7,912 nt of DNA from an uncultured Oscillospiraceae bacterium. GTDB lineage: Bacteria; Bacillota; Clostridia; Oscillospirales; Oscillospiraceae. The notes beneath the pieces were generated by a model. That model saw nothing but the letters and a program-made list of their open reading frames with translations. It had not been told where the DNA came from and made no database searches. Positions 5,480-7,912 of the stretch are shown in pieces (within the stretch, counting starts at the first letter, position 1; the number at the start of each line of letters is the position of its first letter). Made by a program: the position numbers and the translations under genes. The stretch spans positions 6,440-14,351 of the forward strand of contig CAJOIG010000139.1 in the NCBI GenBank assembly GCA_905234575.1, in the 5' to 3' direction.

Positions 5480-6874
5480 ATGAAGCTGTTTTTTACCGGA
5501 CACAATTATAAATACGCCGCGGAGCAGATGCTGCTCACGCTGTTCCCGGCGGAGCGCCCCGTCTATCCCGGCGGCGCGCCGGAGGGAGACCGGACGGAGC
5601 TGCGGCTCGAAAACGGGGAGGCGTCCTGCGTGCTCGTGCGGGAGGGGCGGACCGCGTCCGCGGAAGCGGCGGTGCGTCCGTACGACTCCGACCGGGAGCG
5701 GGTGCGGCAGGAGCAGCACGCGCTCAAAATGGCGTTTTACCGCGCGGCGCTGGCCTGGGGCGTCCCGAAGCCCGCCTGGGGCGCGCTGACCGGCGTGAAG
5801 CCCGGCAAGCTCATGGCCCGGTATCTCGCGGAGGGGAAAACGACGGAGGATTTCGCCCGGGACTTCGACGTGGACCCGGACCGGGCGGCCCTGTGCGAGG
5901 TCACGGCCCGGCACACCATCGCCGCGAAAAACAGCCTCCATCCCGGGGATGTGGGACTGTATGTCGGCATCCCGTTCTGCCCGACCCGCTGCGCGTACTG
6001 CTCGTTCATCTCGAACGCCGTCGGGAAGAACGCGAAGCTCGTCGAGCCGTATCTCGACGCGCTGCTCTCGGAGATCGAGCGGACCGGGCGGCGGGCGAAG
6101 GAGAGCGGGCAGCGGCCCGTGGCGCTCTATCTCGGCGGCGGCACGCCCACTACGCTGGACCCGGCGCAGCTCGAGAGGCTTTGTAAAGCGCTCGCGGCGC
6201 ATTTCGACCTCTCCGCCCTTCGGGAGTACACCGTGGAGGCGGGGCGGCCCGACACCATCACGGCGGAGAAGCTCGCCGTGCTGAAGGACCACGGCGTTAC
6301 CCGGGTGTCCGTGAACCCGCAGACCATGTCGGACGAGGTCCTTGACGCCATCGGTCGGAAGCACACGGCGCAGGACGTGCTGGACGCCCTGGCCCTGGTG
6401 CGGCGGGCGGGGGATTTCCAGGTGAACATGGACCTCATCGCGGGCCTCCCGAAGGACACGGCCAAGGGCTTTTCCCGGACGCTCGACGTCGTTCTGGAAC
6501 TGGCTCCGGAGAACATCACCGTCCACACCCTCGCCATCAAAAACGGCTCCTATCTCGCGGAGCGCCCGGAGCTCCTGCCGGGGGCGGAGGCGGTGCGGCA
6601 TATGGTGGACGAGGCCGCGGAGCGCCTGCGCGGCGCGGGGTATGTGCCCTACTATCTCTACCGGCAGAAGTATATGTCCGGCGGGTTCGAGAACGTCGGC
6701 TGGCGGCGCGGCGGCACCGTGAACCTCTACAACATCCTCATGATGGAGGAGCTCAGCCCGATCCTCGCCATGGGCGCGGGCGCGTCCACGAAGCTGGAGG
6801 GCCCGGACGGCGCGGTCTATCGGCACATTAATCCCAAGTACCCAAAGGAATACATCGAGCGCATGACGCGGTAA
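5480..6874 (+). CDS. hemZ: HemZ-type radical SAM protein (annotated as oxygen-independent coproporphyrinogen dehydrogenase)
   Basis: This 464-residue member of the HemN/HemW/HemZ radical SAM group is slightly shorter than Bacillus HemZ (about 500). Residues 1-150 form the HemZ-type N-terminal extension with GALTGVKPGKLMARYL (101-116). The radical SAM core follows: YVGIPFCPTRCAYCSF with [4Fe-4S] ligands Cys167, Cys171 and Cys174, then YLGGGTPTTL (217-226, SAM binding), VEAGRPDTI (252-260), the strand RVSVNPQTMSDEVLDAIGRKHT (275-296) and NMDLIAGLP (316-324). Family knowledge: HemZ is assigned to conversion of coproporphyrinogen III to protoporphyrinogen IX, but many anaerobic Clostridia that carry it lack a full heme pathway, so the true substrate here is uncertain. 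ATG 5480 is preferred over 5441: AGAGG lies 5 nt upstream, the protein then begins MKLFFTGHNYKY, and the earlier ATG falls inside the promoter. Confidence 0.9.
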   Translation: MKLFFTGHNYKYAAEQMLLTLFPAERPVYPGGAPEGDRTELRLENGEASCVLVREGRTASAEAAVRPYDSDRERVRQEQHALKMAFYRAALAWGVPKPAWGALTGVKPGKLMARYLAEGKTTEDFARDFDVDPDRAALCEVTARHTIAAKNSLHPGDVGLYVGIPFCPTRCAYCSFISNAVGKNAKLVEPYLDALLSEIERTGRRAKESGQRPVALYLGGGTPTTLDPAQLERLCKALAAHFDLSALREYTVEAGRPDTITAEKLAVLKDHGVTRVSVNPQTMSDEVLDAIGRKHTAQDVLDALALVRRAGDFQVNMDLIAGLPKDTAKGFSRTLDVVLELAPENITVHTLAIKNGSYLAERPELLPGAEAVRHMVDEAAERLRGAGYVPYYLYRQKYMSGGFENVGWRRGGTVNLYNILMMEELSPILAMGAGASTKLEGPDGAVYRHINPKYPKEYIERMTR

Positions 6875-6916
6875 AAAAAACGCCCCGCCGGGAGGAACGA
6901 AGCCTCCCGGCGGGCG
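6871..6916 (-). terminator. Strong intrinsic terminator of the acyltransferase gene
   Basis: The arms ccgccgggagg (6885-6895) and cctcccggcgg (6903-6913) form an 11-bp perfect stem with a 7-nt loop, extended outward with one bulge. On the minus strand it is followed by eight Ts (6880-6873), part of which is the hemZ TAA stop codon. On the plus strand no T run follows, so it is a good terminator only for the leftward gene. Confidence 0.88.
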
Positions 6917-6934
6917 GTGATTCTATGCTGTGTT

Positions 6935-7912
6935 TTACAGGCTCATGAGCTTGTCCGGCGCGGTGATCGCGTGATACAGCGTCAGATACTTCCGCAGGTT
7001 CCGCACCCGGCGGCTCTTGACGGTGTAATGCCGGCCAAGGAGAGTGAAAATGAGGGTCTGGGGCCCGTTCAGGCTCATGCCGGAGACGTCGGAAAAACGC
7101 ATGATCCGCCCCGCCAGCTCCATCCGGTCCCGAAAGATCGCCATGCGGCCCTGGACGACGGGGGTCTCGGTGTAGTCGTCCGCCACCTCGAGAAGCTCCA
7201 TGTCCGTATCCTGGGCGAGGCAGTCGTCCCCAGCGGCGTCGGCGCGCTTTTGCAGCTCCCCGGCCTGCCAGCGGTCCCAGTCCAGCACGGTGTGGAAGGG
7301 CAGGCCCTCCCCCTCCAGGAAGCCCTCGGGGGTGTAGGTCGCGTTGAGGCCGCAGCCGGTGCAGGAGAGGGTGTCGCCGCGGCTTTCCAGCGTGCCGAGC
7401 TTCCCGCAGACGGGGCAGAGGCAGAGCGTGCGCTCGACATGCTCCGCGAGGTTCTTGCCCTTGTAGGGGATGCGCCACTGCTTCTGGGTCTCATAGGCGT
7501 CCTCGTGGATGTCCGCGCGGATGGCGTCCGCGATCTCGGCGGGGGTCATGGCCTTGAGGTCGGCAGGGGAGTAGACATGCACGATCTCCCCGGTGAAGAG
7601 GCCGCGCCGGACGCTCCGTCCGCTCCAGCGGGGGCTCGTGAGGTAGCCGCCGCGGAAGCGGTGGGTGACGAGGCTCGCGCCGGAGACCCGGGCGAGCTTT
7701 GCGGTGGATTCGACGATGTCCGCCGTGACACCGTTGAAGGTGCGGTTGCCCTCCGCGAAGAGGGCTACGGAAAAGCCCTTTTTCAGCCGCCGGATGGCGG
7801 TGAGGGCGGTGTCGCTCGCGGTGGTGCCCTTCATGCGGCCGATGGGGGCCTGGGCCCACTCGATGAGCTTCGCCGTGCGGGGATTGGCCAGCACATGCCC
7901 GGAGGCGACGAA
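6935..7912 (-). CDS. PlsC-like acyltransferase with zinc ribbon and PH/GRAM-like C-terminal domain (5' end off the window)
   Basis: The visible 325 residues start in mid-protein (FVASGHVLANPRTAK); frame continuity shows the start lies beyond base 7912. FAEGNRTFNG at visible residues 52-61 matches the FPEGTRS-type motif of glycerolipid acyltransferases that bind the phosphate of the acceptor. The catalytic NHxxxxD motif would be upstream, off the window. After the acyltransferase part (to about 160) comes C166-x2-C169-x14-C184-x2-C187, a clear zinc ribbon, then an acidic stretch. The final domain (about 235-325: GRMAIFRDRMELAG, MRFSDVSGMSLNG, LIFTLLGRHYTVKS) has the strand pattern of a PH/GRAM-like fold; that call is by pattern only. 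It probably acts at the inner face of the cytoplasmic membrane on lysophosphatidate or a similar acceptor. It is convergent with hemZ and ends 19-22 nt before its own terminator hairpin. Confidence 0.8.
   Translation of the reverse strand, partial: FVASGHVLANPRTAKLIEWAQAPIGRMKGTTASDTALTAIRRLKKGFSVALFAEGNRTFNGVTADIVESTAKLARVSGASLVTHRFRGGYLTSPRWSGRSVRRGLFTGEIVHVYSPADLKAMTPAEIADAIRADIHEDAYETQKQWRIPYKGKNLAEHVERTLCLCPVCGKLGTLESRGDTLSCTGCGLNATYTPEGFLEGEGLPFHTVLDWDRWQAGELQKRADAAGDDCLAQDTDMELLEVADDYTETPVVQGRMAIFRDRMELAGRIMRFSDVSGMSLNGPQTLIFTLLGRHYTVKSRRVRNLRKYLTLYHAITAPDKLMSL

Noticed and set aside
5387..6826. Long open frame on the minus strand continuing upstream of the FAD dehydrogenase start, antisense to hemZ
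   Set aside because: It is an Arg/Pro/His-rich shadow produced by GC-rich third positions in hemZ. The FAD motif and ribosome binding site fix the start at 5386.
1..7912. tRNA, rRNA, CRISPR arrays, insertion sequences, riboswitches
   Set aside because: Intergenic gaps are all under 130 bp and are explained by promoters, operators and terminators; no clustered repeats, inverted terminal repeats or transposase motifs were seen.

Overview
The window is GC-rich and densely coding, and it looks like chromosomal DNA from a high-GC member of the Clostridia (Oscillospiraceae-like). That placement is inferred from a BlaI-type repressor paired with an M56 membrane peptidase, a HemZ-type radical SAM protein, strong GC bias at third codon positions, and short AT-rich promoter islands. 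I saw no tRNA, rRNA, CRISPR array, insertion sequence or phage gene. Two genes run off the edges: mnmG at the left, and an acyltransferase-like gene at the right. No stretch over 300 bases lacks a gene.

Left part (1-1190): the N-terminal 231 codons of mnmG (tRNA wobble-uridine modification) run leftward. A small unrecognised gene runs divergently to the right from a 75-bp spacer. Both have a perfect TATAAT box 9 and 6 nt from the start codon and no Shine-Dalgarno sequence, so both look leaderless or nearly so. The small gene has an apparent one-base frameshift near its 3' end. It ends at a hairpin terminator that it probably shares with the convergent M56 gene.

Centre (1184-3940): a leftward two-gene operon encodes a BlaI/MecI-family winged-helix repressor and, overlapping it by 8 bp, a 769-residue M56 (BlaR1-like) membrane metallopeptidase. 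The peptidase has a large extracytoplasmic region that is not a penicillin-binding domain. The promoter carries two similar dyads with the TAC-N4-GTA style core of BlaI operators, centred 33 bp apart, one on the -35 and one just past the -10. This suggests an autoregulated envelope-stress or ligand-sensing switch whose signal is unknown.

Right part (3950-7912): a FAD-dependent dehydrogenase of the COG2509 type (leftward) and hemZ (rightward) diverge from a 93-bp region in which their predicted -10 boxes overlap. hemZ converges on the last gene, a PlsC-like acyltransferase fused to a four-cysteine zinc ribbon and a C-terminal domain resembling a PH/GRAM fold. A strong hairpin with a U-tract on the minus strand ends that gene; its A/T run overlaps the hemZ stop codon.

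Most genes are housekeeping or lightly characterised families. The points most worth following are the BlaI/M56 switch with its non-beta-lactam sensor, the broken small gene beside mnmG, the leaderless divergent starts, and the acyltransferase fusion.
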